Of a DNA stretch of 64,000 nucleotides, positions 43,001-55,400 are shown one piece after another. The notes under the pieces were generated by a model. The model was not told the DNA's origin, ran no database searches, and saw nothing but the letters and a program-made list of their open reading frames with translations. Origin of the DNA: Gonium pectorale. Its lineage: Eukaryota > Chlorophyta > Chlorophyceae > Chlamydomonadales > Volvocaceae. Where the stretch lies: positions 1,237,113-1,301,112 of the forward strand of contig LSYV01000006.1 in NCBI GenBank assembly GCA_001584585.1, read 5' to 3'. The translations under genes were made by a program, and so were the position numbers. Numbering within the stretch: position 1 is the first letter of the stretch; each line of letters begins with the position of its first letter.

Positions 43001-46000
43001 CCCCGCTCCCGACCCGACCACTACCACCACCATTGCCGTCTGCCCCGTAATACCCCCACCCGCCCGCCGCCGTACCCTCCACGACCGGCTTTGGGCCCTC
43101 ACAACCCCCAGGTGCTCGGCCGGCTGGTGGAGGCGGGCTACCGGGTCATCACCAGCGCGGACGTGTTCCCGGACTCGATGAAGAACGAGGGGCGGGAGAT
43201 CCGCGCGCTGGTCGAGTACCACGTGGGCTTCGGGGCCAACAGGCAAGGCCCCTGCCGGGGAATGGGGAATGGGCGCGGTGGACGCCTGCGGGGCCGCTGC
43301 GGGGCTGGAAATCACCAGCGGCGAGGCGGATTGTTACTCGGGGTGGGGGTTCAGCGCCCGCTGCTGTGGGGAGTCCTGGACAGGGAAGGGCGCCGCGCGC
43401 CGCGCAGCCGGGCGGGCACTTCGCGGCCCGTCGGTGCGGCCGGCGGGTTACCCCAGTGGGCGCGGGGTTTTGAGGGCAAGGGGCTGGGAGAGGAGGCAGT
43501 GGTAGTGGCGGTGCATACGGAACCGCCAAACACGATGACACACCCATCCTCACCCCATCCTCCTTCCCACTTTCCCCTCCCCGGTATTCAGGTTCATCGG
43601 CAACAGCGTGTCCACCTTTGCGGCGCTGGCGCTGCTGGAGCGGCGGCACCGTGGGCAGTGGGCCGCCTACTACAACGGCGGCAACCTGCCCATCGCGCCC
43701 TACCTGCCCGTGCACAAGCTGGCCTGGGTGTTCACGTACAACAGCTGGAGCGCGAAGTACGACTATATGCTTAAGGCGGCCGTCAGGTGCGGTTTGTGGC
43801 TGCGCTGCCGCAGGGAGCCTGTGCTGGCTGTTGTCATATGGACGCGTGCCCGCGTAGATACGCACCGGTGTCGGCACCCGGCGCGTATGCATGCTCGTCA
43901 TGGGCGGCGGCCGAGGTCCGAGGATGTGGTTGCTGGCCATGCTACTGCTGCGAGTGGCAGCTGGGCTGTGCGCCGTACTGATTATGCACCTATGTGCCGC
44001 CGTACGTACAGGTCCGCCGCGCACTACAACACCCTGCGGCCGTACTGCATCTTTGACGGCAACACGTCCTCGCCCATCGGCCGCTGGCTGGTGGACAACA
44101 ACGTCACCATGATCCGCCACGTCCCCACCTGGCGCGCGGAGCTGGTGGCCAAGGCGCAGGCGCGCATGAAGGTGCGGCGCAGAGGGCTGCGGAGGAGAGC
44201 GGCAGGGGTGGCATCCCTCTTCGGGGGTCGGGGAGGGGGGGCCTGGCGGCTGCGGCTGTGGAGCAGAGACGGAGCTGGTAGTAGCCAAGTAGGGGTGTGG
44301 ATAGGGCGTGAGCGGGGAAGGCATGTTTCCGTCGGTAAATGCAGGCTGGGCCCGAAACGCTACTCCACCCTAGCCCCCATCCCGCCTCTTCACTTGACAG
44401 CTACTCGAATCGCAGTTGTCTGAAATGTTTAGAATCGCAATGCACGCAACCGCTGAGAACGTCACCTTCTCACCGTGTACGCGCCCTCCGCCCCCCTTTC
44501 TGGCGCATCCTACACAACCGGCCCCGCAGGACAACATCCAGCACAGCCACCTATACAAAAACCCCGACATGCTGGTGTCCACCTTCCAGCGAGTGGACCT
44601 GCCCGTGGTGCCCATCCTGGACCAGTACACATACGTGCTTTACACGGACGCCGACGTGTACTTCCGCCGGGCCATCCACCTGGACGACTTCGGTGAGGGA
44701 GCCGGGCGGCTTGGGGTGCGAGGGGTGTGGCATGAGGGGCCGGCTGGCATGGCAGGGATGGCACGGCCTCTTTGCAAGGCGAGCTCGGGCAGTGAAGGTT
44801 AGTGAGCGTGCCGGGATGCGAGGGTGGTGAGGGTGGTGAAGCCACCCCTGCGCAATCCATGTCCGCGCGCCGGCCGCCCCTCCCACTGCGACTCACGCAC
44901 GCCGTCGTCTCCTGACCACCGACCCTCCCCTCCCCCCGCTTCCGCCCTCACCTCTGGCAGGCTTGCCGCTGCCTCGCTCGGTGTCCATGTCGTACGAGTT
45001 CTACAAGATGTTCCCGTACAACGCGGGCATCATCATGGCCAACCTTCCCACCATGCGCCGCAACTACAAGGCCTTCCTGACCATGATGCTCGACAACGAC
45101 AACGGCCTCTACTACCCCAACTACGGCCCCGCTGACCAGGGCATCATCAACAAGGTGGGGTGCGCGTCAAGGCGGTCTCCGGTTGAGAGGCCGGGCTGGG
45201 CGGAGGGCTGCGGTACTCCATTGTAACAACCCTGGCAAGGCAACCCAATCCAACCCACACGCGCCTCCTCCCAGCCCTCCCACCCGTCCTGAACGCTGGA
45301 AACCTTTTCACCACTCGGCGACGACTCGGAAATCGGGTTCACATTCGCCCCCGGCTTCGTCACGGAGGGCTTCTTCCAACCCACACGCACGCGCCCCCTC
45401 ATCCCCCGCCCTGCATGCATGCAGTTCTACGAGCACGACCTCCGCAGCCAGATGCTCAACCAGGCCTTCAACACCAAGCCCTACAACGACTTTGACGGCG
45501 CCTCTTACCTGGTGCACTTCCACGGCCCAAAGCCGCACGAATACCTGGCCTTCCTGGAGACCGGCAAGTGCGACTTCTATTCCGTCTGCGAGCAGGGCAT
45601 CCTCAGGTGGGTGGCTCTGCCGTGTGTGGGTGGCGGCGCGAGAGGTCGCCTTGGGCGGGGGGCGCAGGAAGCTCGAGCGGCGGGAAGCACGGGGTGGAGG
45701 GAGGGGGGGAGATGCTAATGCGCGAGGAATGGGATGCATGGAGGCATTGGAGGGGTGGTTTGGCGTTCCGCGAGGCTGGGCGCGAATCGCGCAGCTGACG
45801 TGTGTTACCGAGGCCGGTCGGGACCGCGGCCTAGGGACCCTGTATGGACAGACGGCCCTAACGGCGCCCCAGAGCTTGACGAACGCGCCTTCCCCAAGCT
45901 GCCCTTCCCGGGCTTCATCTCTCTTTCCCACTCTCCATAATGTGTTCGTGCGGCTCGCTGTGTGTGCGCCCCAGGTCGCTGTGCCAATACGCCCGCGAGT

Positions 46001-46167
46001 GGGCGGTGTTCATTCCGGATGAGGTGGTTGCCACCCGCCTGTCGGACTCGTGCTCGTGGCTGACCAACCCCACCATCATGGCGGTGTTCCAGAAGAAGAC
46101 CGGCCTGGTGCCGCAGAGCACGGCTGTGCCGGACGACAAGAAACAGGAGTTCACGCAGAAGCAGTAG
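40072..46167 (+). CDS. Type II membrane protein fusing O-fucosyltransferase-like and GT8-like domains
   Basis: Eleven exons: 40072-40807, 41395-41600, 42129-42253, 42588-42744, 43112-43242, 43592-43786, 44012-44171, 44530-44692, 44961-45154, 45425-45606 and 45975-46167; about 813 aa with all phases consistent. Intron 43243-43591 has a GC donor, the others GT. The N-terminus is Arg/Ser-rich, with a membrane anchor at about 53-68 (IAAGVAVLVLLYLVWP), so a Golgi type II topology is expected. From about residue 165 it resembles GDP-fucose protein O-fucosyltransferases: QVCNGFANQRLSVVYGV, NFLHLRMENDWVEHC and, later, FIGNSVSTFAALALL. From about residue 515 a GT8-like domain follows: YTYVLYTDADVYFRRAIHL (DAD at 610-612), MFPYNAGIIMANLP, YYPNYGPADQGIINK and YLVHFHGPKPHEY. 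GT8 enzymes are retaining hexosyl/pentosyl transferases. The two domains could add successive sugars to a glycoprotein (inference). Confidence 0.85.
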
Positions 46168-46939
46168 CGGGGCCGAGGGAGCTCTTGCCTTGAGGCCTGG
46201 GGAGGCCGGGGCGATTTGGGCTAAGAAGCAGTGGTCCGTTGCGAGATAGGGGGCTCCGCAGGAGTCCCGAGCAGCTTCAGCAGGACGGGCGTCGGCGGAG
46301 CGCCATGCTGGCGCGCGTTGAGGGGCCTGGGGTCCGTGTACTGAGCCGCGCGGGGCCCGGAGAGGGATGGGTCGGGACCGCGAGCCGTGAGCAACATTGC
46401 TTTAGAGGGAAGGGGGTGGCCTGCGTGGAGGAGGGTAGTTGGGCAGGTGACGGTGAATGAGCTGCGGGGGACAAGCGGCACTGCCAGCGGTAGGCAACGG
46501 TAGGGTTGCAAGGAGCGGCGGGCGGTAAGCCGGGGAGTCTGGTTTCGTGGTCTAACGCTCAGTGGGTCTCGTGCTCGTCTGCTTTGTGATTTCGTCGCCG
46601 ACCGCTAGCGGGGAGCCCGGTCTTTCTGATGGGGGGGGGGGCCTTCCGCGGCGGAAGAGTTTATGTTACATGATACCTGAAATGCTTCGGACATGATCAC
46701 CATGGGTACATCAGGTTGAGCATCGGACTGCGCATGACGTATGATCTGTGTACTCGCGATACTTGCGGAGCCGATGGAGTGTGGAGGACGTCTAATTCAC
46801 GGGTGGGAGGCACGATGCAACCCGCCCCTTCGCCAGCGTGCTTTAGGATGTGTGCCTGCGGTCCTCTCACCGCGACCCTTGGGCAGCCGATTGCCGTGTG
46901 AACCAGTCGAGGTGCGCTTTCGCGCAATGTACGAGTACA

Positions 46940-46944
46940 TGTAA
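46940..46944 (+). terminator. TGTAA polyadenylation-type signal
   Basis: TGTAA lies about 770 nt after the O-FucT/GT8 stop; it is the first copy I found downstream. Use is inferred. Confidence 0.35.
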
Positions 46945-48181
46945 CTCGCAGCAGCGCTGCAGCGGAACGCCTTGGCCTGGCCGTCTGGAGGGGGTCCGGC
47001 GCCGCCAGGCTCTCCAGGTTGCTTGCGCGAGCTTCTCGTGCACGCAAGCCCCGGGCGGCACTGTTCCCAAAAGAAAAGCCTGTCCAAGTGACCCGTACCG
47101 TGACCGACAAGGCATTTGGTTGCCCCAGACGACCCTCCCGGGTGGACTGCACGCGGAGCCCCGTGCGTGTTCAGAGGATGGGCGTCTGGGCATGCAGGCG
47201 AAGGGGCGTGTGTACGTGCCTTTGCTGGGAAAGTACGGCCAACTTGTGCATGAGAGTGTGGAAGGGTATATCTATTCTGAGCATCTTGCTGTAAGTACAA
47301 TGTACTCGGCCGACCTCGCCGCACTCCCTCGCGCGCCCGCTAATTCAGCCGATTTTAGGCCTCGGGGGCGGGGACAGTATATGTATGTGGCAGTACGCAC
47401 TATACACGACTACGCTGTCGGACGGGATGTGCAGAATGCAGTGTCCAGGACCGTGACGCGTGTGAGTCGCAACAAGGCACTACAAGTACACGCTCAGCGC
47501 TCGGTCCTCCCTCACACTTCCCTCGGACTGAAACCAAAGCAGTAATGTATGCAGCAGCCATATGATCACTCAGGTAAGGGCGCAGGTGCAACTGACACGA
47601 GTCCCGTCCCAACGCTCGTATGGGTCGCAACAAGGCACCACAAACACAGTGCTGGCAGGCCTGCAGCTAATCATCCGCCCGAACACAACACTTTCCGAGC
47701 AACAAACGAAGACAACCTCCACGCCCTCCACAGCCAGGCCGAGGGTGCTGTGCAAATCAGCCTTGCTTCGCCAGCAGGGACGCTATCGGGCGCTGCCAGC
47801 ACGCCTATAATCTCGATGGCGCACAAGAGCATTCTTTCGCTCGCAAAAGTGTCCCGTCGCTAAAAGCTCTAGGTTGGTCCCTTCACGGTGCGGTCTTCGA
47901 GGGCATGGCCCCACCAGTAGCCGTCTGCCTACAGCATGATCACAACCGCACTCCGAATGCAAGAGCAGCGCCCGCCCTCCACCGCCAAAAGCCCAACTAC
48001 AGCGGAGAGCCCGTTAACGCACACCGGACTGCGCACCGCGAGGTTGACCGCGGGGCACCGCATCAGCAGGCCACACCTGTCCCCCGGCACGAGCATAGAG
48101 GTGCCCCATCGTCCTTTGCCCTTCGTTGCTAACTACCCCTCCGAGCCATCGCGACCTCCAACCAAAGCCAAGCAGAGCCCT

Positions 48182-48496
48182 TCAACACCACCGACAAGGT
48201 TTCTGGATCCTCCATTCTTCAAGGATATGACCGCGCTGACGGTCATACGCCACCACCGTCGTTGATGCGACAGCGCTGATAAGGACACGCACACCCTGCG
48301 CACCCTGTGTGCGGCAAGATGTAAATAGTTGCCTGAGAAACCCAACCACCCAGCTGCCAAAGATCACAAGCTTGAAACGGACAGTTGACGCCAAGCGTCC
48401 AACACCAAAAAGAGCTGGCGCGTTGAAGTTGTTGCGTACCTTCAACTCCCAATGTGCATCAGAATCCAACTCCAAAACTGTTTCTTCAACCGCCAT
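48182..48496 (-). CDS. Candidate small protein, unrecognised
   Basis: A 104-codon frame starting MAVEETVLELDSDAHWELK has a protein-like composition, with hydrophobic and aromatic residues (FKLVIFGSWVVGFLRQLF, VRVLISAVASTTVVAYD) unlike the Arg/Pro/Ala junk frames elsewhere. A good donor (AAG|GTACGC) lies after codon 19, so the true structure may be spliced. No family is recognised, and it may simply fall in the cyclase 3' region or be part of a degraded element. Confidence 0.25.
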   Translation of the reverse strand: MAVEETVLELDSDAHWELKVRNNFNAPALFGVGRLASTVRFKLVIFGSWVVGFLRQLFTSCRTQGAQGVRVLISAVASTTVVAYDRQRGHILEEWRIQKPCRWC

Positions 48497-49492
48497 CCCT
48501 CCAATCCTTCGCCGTCGCCATAAGCATTCGCCCGTCCGGCACAACACATCACTGCTTCTATCAGACCGCCGTTGTGCTGGCGGTTTGGACTACTGGAGGA
48601 AGGTTTCAACGGAGGATGGCCCGCCCACGGGACATGTGAGCCGGGCGTCCCCTGGCCCTCACTGGGGGTCATTCACATTGACCCTCGTAGACCCTCCAAC
48701 ATCTGAAAACGGCCCAGATGTGGGGGGTGAAGAAAACTGATGCAGACTCAAAACAGCCAGACGCACATGCCGTTTGACGAAGAAGCACTCCGGATGAGGC
48801 CCGTCGCCGACGTCCCGGCTCACTCTCAAAAACGCTCCCGACAAACTGAGCAGATGAGGAGCGGACAGAAGCCATCTCCCCACATCGCAAAAGCCATACC
48901 TCTCCCTTCTTGCACGATCGCTCAAGCTGGGACATCAGAGACCCACGAGGGTGTCCCACAACCCACGACCCAGCATTCGTTGGTAACAAGCACAAACCCA
49001 GCGGCGTCACAGAGAACGGTTCAGAGCCATCGTGAATAATCAAACACGCTCGGCGTGCCGCAAGGCATTGCAACGTGCAATCCTCTCCCCCCTCAAGGGA
49101 GGGCAATGTCACAAGGTATCGCCCCGCACGGCACAGGCGCTCGCAGCCAGTACGAAAACCTGGGCAGTTAAAAAGCGTGTCCAAGCCTCCCTCCCCTGAT
49201 CCAAGTCCCTCCACACCGCAGACACACGCCAATGCACCAACACCTTGGGTTGCATCGTAAGGCTGTTCTTGTAAGCTATCACGCCTCCCACGTTGCGGCC
49301 AAAGTTGGCAGTCGCAGCCGCCTCTTGTACGGACACTACAAACATTACCAAGCATCCCCTGCTCACAGCCAGCAACCAATGCCCTTGGACGGACGCCCGA
49401 CACCCCACGCACTACCTGAGGGCATACCAGCGCCGTCCGCCCGCCTCGCAGGTGTGCACGCTGCTGCACAACCTGCCGTACACCCGTACAGC

Positions 49493-52400
49493 CTACAGGT
49501 ACACCCCCAGCACGCGCTGCAGCTGCTCGCCCTTCTCCTCGGATTCGTCGCTGGCCCACAGGTAGGTGGGCATCACGCCTGCGCGCGTTGGCGGGCGGTT
49601 GGAGCATTTGGCGGTTAGGGGTTGACGGTTGTGGTCACAGCACGCGCGCACTGCACAGGCGTGCTCGCGCTCATGCCGGGGCACCCCGGAGCACCCTACT
49701 GCGCCCCCGGCCCCGCGCCCTGCTCCTCGACCCACTCCCGCACCACGCGCTCCCACCGTGGCCCCCCCTGCCTCCCCCGCCCACCCGCCCGGCCCACCTT
49801 TGCCCTTGACCTCCACGCCGCCCGTCGGCTCCCACCGCTCGTTGGGCAGCAGCGCGCGCGTGTCGCCGCTGACGTGGATGCGGCCCGGCTGGCTGGTGCT
49901 CTCCATGCGGCTGGCGGTGTTGACGGTGTCGCCGAACAGGCAGAAGCGCGGCATGCGGCTGCCCACCACGCCGCTCATCACGGGCCCGGAGTGCACCCCC
50001 ACGCGCATCAGCACGGGGCCGCCCGTGGGCAGCTGCACCTTGCGCGCCTCGCGGAGCATCGCCTGCACACGTGCCGAGGGCGTCAGCGCTCGGAATGCGC
50101 ACACGGCGGATGAGGAATCCAAACATACGGGCGTTCACCAGGTGAGACACACATACGAGCGTTCAGCGGGTGAGACACACATACGAGCGTTGCGCTATGG
50201 TAAATGTACAGACCGCCGCTGTGCGCATGGCCGTGAAACCGCCCGAGGACGGCATGTATTGGCAAAGAGCACAAAGCAGCTCCAGCTCTGAGATCTAGCT
50301 CGGCCTGCCTCATGCAACCTCATACCCATCCCAGCCTTAGCCCAGCCGCCATCCAGCCCAGCTGCAGCCCAGGCCCAACCGAACCCAGGCCTGCCCGGTC
50401 GCGGCCTTTGGTCGCACCTTTGCGAACGTCATGACGCGTACGGCGTGCAGGCGGTCGTGCGTTATGGTGGTCTTCCAGCCCTCCTCGTCCTGAGCCACCA
50501 GCCCGCCGGCCACCATGAAGCAGTCGCCAATGGTCTCCACCTGGGAGGCACGAGAGGCAAGGGCAACACCGCGGCCAAGGGGATGATGATGCGGAGGAGG
50601 AGGAGGAGGAGCGTCATGAAAGGGCAGGGTATGAGAGGACGTAGGAGAGAGCATCGGGCGGTGTTCGGCTAAGTGGCACTGCAGCACCAAAGCAGTCTTG
50701 AGCAGCGCGTGTGTCAAGCACCATGCCATACCGGAAATACGAGGCCGGTTTCGTGCCAGGTCGATCGCACGGGACCAGGTTCCTGGCCAGGCAATGGACT
50801 GAAATGGAGCAGACACGGTCAGCACATGCCGATCCGCTGGCTCCCCCCTGCCCGCGGTTTCACAGGTTGTCTACAACTGCGCCAAGACCGCAGCAAGTTC
50901 TTCCATTGCGTATGCGATTCGGTGTACGCGACGCCACCCGTTTCCCCCCTTAACTCCCTCCCTGCCCACCTGCCTGCCCGTCTGCCTGCCTTACCTTGTA
51001 TACTTTGTAGATGTCGAGCAATGCGTCGAATCGCGAGTAGAGGGCGTTGAGGAACGTCATCACCTCGAGCGGAGTGACCTGCTTGCACATGCTGCGGTGC
51101 GGGGAGGCAGCGTGGGGGGCAGGGTGGGGGTCAGATGGTCCGGCAGGGGCGCAGGCGGAGGCCGGAGCGACAGGATGCCATGCAGGCGGGCTGCAATGTA
51201 ACCCCTGCTGCGCTCGAGCGCCTGCGTAACCGACGGCAGCATCGCCAGAATCACATCCGCCCAGTCAGCAAACACCATGCGGCAAGAGGTTGCGGACGGG
51301 GCTGGCGTGTGTGGACTCGGGCTTTCCGCCGCGGCCTCGCCGAGACCCTCACTGCCAGCCCCCTCATGCATGCACCCCCCCTCGGGCCCACCTGGTGAAG
51401 CCTACGATGTCCGCAAACATGATGGTGACGCACGGGTGCGCGGTGGCCACGCTGGCAAGCTGCGCCGCGCTGCTGCGCTGTAGGGCCAGAAGGCCCGCTC
51501 CCGCGCCGCCGGCCGCGCCGCCGGTGCCGCCGGCGCGACGCGCGAGGGAGCCGTTCCGGGAGACCGTGCGGCCGCGACCGGAGGTTGCGTCGCTGCCCGC
51601 TGGGTGCATTGTCAGGTACTCGATGACGTGCCTGGGGGTTAAGGTTGCCGGTGTCACCGCAGGTACACAACGTTAGCACGCGGGCACCGTCCTGAGATTC
51701 AGGGAAGAAACACTTGCCCCGCAGTAGTCCCACCTAGGGAAGATTGACTCGAGGATCTTCTGCTCCCGTTCCAGCAGCATCGTCAGCTGCGTTCGCGCGT
51801 CCATCTGCGGGGCGCAGGGTACCAGATCGGTAAGTACGTGCACAACGTGACAAAACATTGGGCACTTATCGCTTTATGTATGGTTTGCCCTACTGGCGCG
51901 GCCGGTGACACCTCAAGCACGGCCCCCTGAGGGATAGGGGCACGACCCGTGACACTTGAAGATTCCCAAGTCGACCATAAGTGTGCAACCTTCGCCGGAG
52001 AGACGACAAAAAAACACCCCGCCGTGCGAAGTGCGCACTCGTACGGCCGTACCTGCCGCGTTACGTCGTACTGCGTCACAACGAGCAGCGGCGCGTGGGT
52101 GGTGGGGTGGCTGCACACGCTCACGTGAACGCTGTGCCACACAGGGCCCACCGGCCCCTGGGCCGCCCCGCCGGCGCAGCTGGCGCGCGCCTCGCCGCTG
52201 CCGGCGCCGCTGCCGATGGCGCCGGTGTCGACGGCGCCGCTGTCCGGGTCGCCGCGAGCAATCTGCAGGAGCGACTCGATGCGGTCGTGCGTCGACTGGC
52301 GGAGGAAGGGCTTGCGGCCGCCGGCCGTGGTCAGGGGGCGCGCGCTGGCGGTGCGGCTGGGCGGCTTTGAGACGGGCGCGGGGTCGCCGGCCGTGAAGGA

Positions 52401-55400
52401 GCTGCTCTTGAGGAGCACCTCCGGCTCTGCGTTGGGCGGGGGTTACCACAGAGGACGAGGAAGGGGGGAGGGGGGCGTGAGATGAGAAGGCGGTTGCGGG
52501 CCGAGCCCCCCAAAAGCATCCATCCCCTGCGGTTGGGGACGGCAGGGGCTTGAGGGTGGTCGCGTCATGCGAGGGCTGCACGCCGGTGGATTCCGTCAAC
52601 GCACATGCGACAAACGGTCACTGTCGTTTGTACGTGTTGCACTGATAACAAACCGTCAAACCGGTCTGTGCCGGCGCTCTGATCAGCGGCAAACGGCACT
52701 TGGTGACTTTCGTTATCAGTGGGGCGGGGCTGCAATCCCCAGGAGTGACCAGGACTCAACGGGAGCGGAGCCCGTCAACCCAATCTTTCGTCCAACCTGT
52801 CGGCTATTTACAGGCTTCGCGGCCACACCTGAGTCGCTGTCCGCTCCCTTGCTGCCTGCTCCCCTGCCCGGGCGCCTCGCATCTTCCCGCTGAGCTCGCT
52901 GCTTGGCCAGCTGCATCTCCCGCGCGTCCATGCTGAACGACCTGTTGTTGTTGCCTCCGCCACCCGGCCCACTTTTCAGGCCCTTGGTGGCTGATACCGC
53001 GGCTGCGACGGCGACTGCCGAGGGACGCCTGCTGCGCGCCTCACCGCTGCCGCCTCCGCCGCCGCTGCGCAGAGCGGTGGCCGCGCCGCCGCCAAAGGGG
53101 CTGCCGAGGGTTGACATGGAAGCGGCGCTGCCGCCGCTGGCGGCGGGGACAGGCGCCGGCCTGTCGCTGCTACCGCCATCGCCGTCGCCGCCTCCCAGCA
53201 AGCCCAGCAGCGCCGCCGTCTGAAACGGCAAGGACGGCGGCGGCGGCGGCGGCTGTCGGCAGCTGACGTCCACCGCGCCACCAACGCCATTCGGGAGCTG
53301 CCCCGACGCGCGGCGTGCGACATCGGCACTGGCTGCGATAGTCTCCACAATCTTGAGTTCCTCTGCCTTGCCCAGCTCCAGATCCCCGGGCTCGCCCCCG
53401 GGAGACATGTACACGGCACAATCCTGGGCCGAGGCGCTCACCGGACCTGCCGCGGCCAGCGTCGACGCGAGCTCCACCTCCATCCGCGCCGACGCCGCAA
53501 TACGCAGCGCCGGCGGCGGCGGCAGGATGGGCTCTGCCGCGGAGACGTACGACAGCATGCCGCCGCCATCGGCGTCACCAGCTGCCGCAACCTCAACCTC
53601 CGCCGCCGCGCTAGCGGCGGCAGCCGTTGCAGCGGGGTTGCTCGCGACGGCGGCGGCGGCTGTAAAGGGGCTGTCAAGGGCGTCTGGGCCGAAGGGGCTC
53701 GAGCGCCGGCGGTCGTTCCTGCGCCCTGGGCCGCCGATGCTGCCAGTGAAGCTGCCGCTGGCCTCCGGGCGCGACACTCCGCTGGAGCGCTCTGAGGGCA
53801 CCTGCAGCGCGTCGTCGCCGCCAGCGCCGCTGCCGGCGGAGGCAACGCCGCCGCCGCCGCCGAGCAGCGTCCCGACCTCGCCGCTGGTGGCTCCGCTGGC
53901 CGACGAGCGCTTCAGGTGTAGGCTAAGCAGCGACGGCCGCACCGGACGGCTGCCAGAGCGCGGCGACTGTGACTGCGGCGCCGGCGGCAACGGATGCACG
54001 GCCTGCCAGGCGCCGGCGGCACTGTTGGGCCTCACGAAGGACGTACACCCGCCGCCGGTGGCGCTCTCGCCTCCATCTCCACCAGCGCCAGTGCCAGCGC
54101 CAGCGCCGCCTTTGCGCATGCTATGGCCGCTGTCGGCGGCGCCGCTGCCGTTGTCGCGTGCGCCGCCAGTGCCGGCGCTGCTGCCGCCAGATGCCACCAG
54201 CTGCACGTCCTCCCGGAGCGCCTGGAACCCGATGAGCAGATTGTGCACCCCTTCATCGCACGCACTGTTCAGCTCAGCCATAAGCGCACCGGCCGACGGC
54301 GCCGTCACAAGCGCCAGCTGCAGCGGCGCGGAGGCACCGCCCTCACCGTCACTGGCGTTGCCGCTGCCGCCGCCGCTTCCAGCGCAGCACGCCGCAAAAC
54401 CCAGCTCCGCCTCCGCCGCCAGGCCAAGCTCCTTTCCGCCATGCCTTACTCCCGTCCCCTCCAACGCGGCCCCGGTGCCGGTGATGGGCCGGCTGGGCGG
54501 CGGCAGCGGTGCCAGCGGCGCCGACTCGGCGGCGGCTATCGCGGCCTCGATGGCGCTGTCCCCGGCCACGTAGTTCGCCAGAGTGGCCAGTGCCACGTTC
54601 CCGCTGCCGCTGTACTGGGATTTAGACCTGCTGGGGCACGTGAGCAAGCCCGAGGCCAGGTTGCCGCTGGCGCTGAGGCGGCTGGGGCCCGGGCCGCTGC
54701 CGGCGCTCGCCAGTGGACCCGAGTTGGGAGCGCCGTTCGCGCTCAGGCGGCTGGGGCCGGGCCCGCAGCCCTGGCCGCCCCCCGCACTCCAGCGGCCCCG
54801 GGGGTGCGGCGTCTGCGGCGCGCCCGCGACAGAGCCGTTGCTTCCACGTTGGTCCAACACCTCCGCGTCGCTCGCCGTGGTGCATGGCTCGGCCTCGGAG
54901 GCGTGGCCAGGGGTTTCGGTGGCGGCGACGGTGCGGCCCCCGCCTCCGCCGGCAGCGGTGCCGGCGCCGGCAGCAACGGAGCCGGGCCGTGAGATGCCGT
55001 CGGCGGTGGCGCGCTGCGACTGGTGCGCGCGCTCCGAAGCGACGGTGCCGAACGAGGAGCGGTCGGGCACGGCGGGGCTGCTGGTCGTGTGGTGCAGCAT
55101 GACGCGCTGGGAGGCGGCTCGCCGTGGCGGCGGGCGGCGGCTGCGCGCCACCCTCTTGAGCGCCGTCACGCTGTCAATGCGCCGCGCAAACGGCGACGCC
55201 TCCAGCTCGGACATCTCGCCAGTCAGGCCGGCGGCCCCATACATGCCGTACAGTGAATCCTCGTCGCTGGGGCCCTCAAAGCCTGTGCCGGCGCTGGTAC
55301 GCGACTCGATGGCGGCGGCCGCGGTGGCGCCGCCGGCGGCACCGCCGAGCGAGCGGCTGGTGGACAGCCTGCCGCGCAGGTCCAGGGACGCGCACGCGCG

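Larger units (their letters stand above)
46168..49492. other. Convergent intergenic region
   Basis: It lies between the stops of the O-FucT/GT8 gene (+) and the cyclase gene (-). It holds both 3' untranslated regions. From about 47000 composition is less GC-rich. Apart from a weak candidate at 48182-48496 no gene is recognised. Confidence 0.45.
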
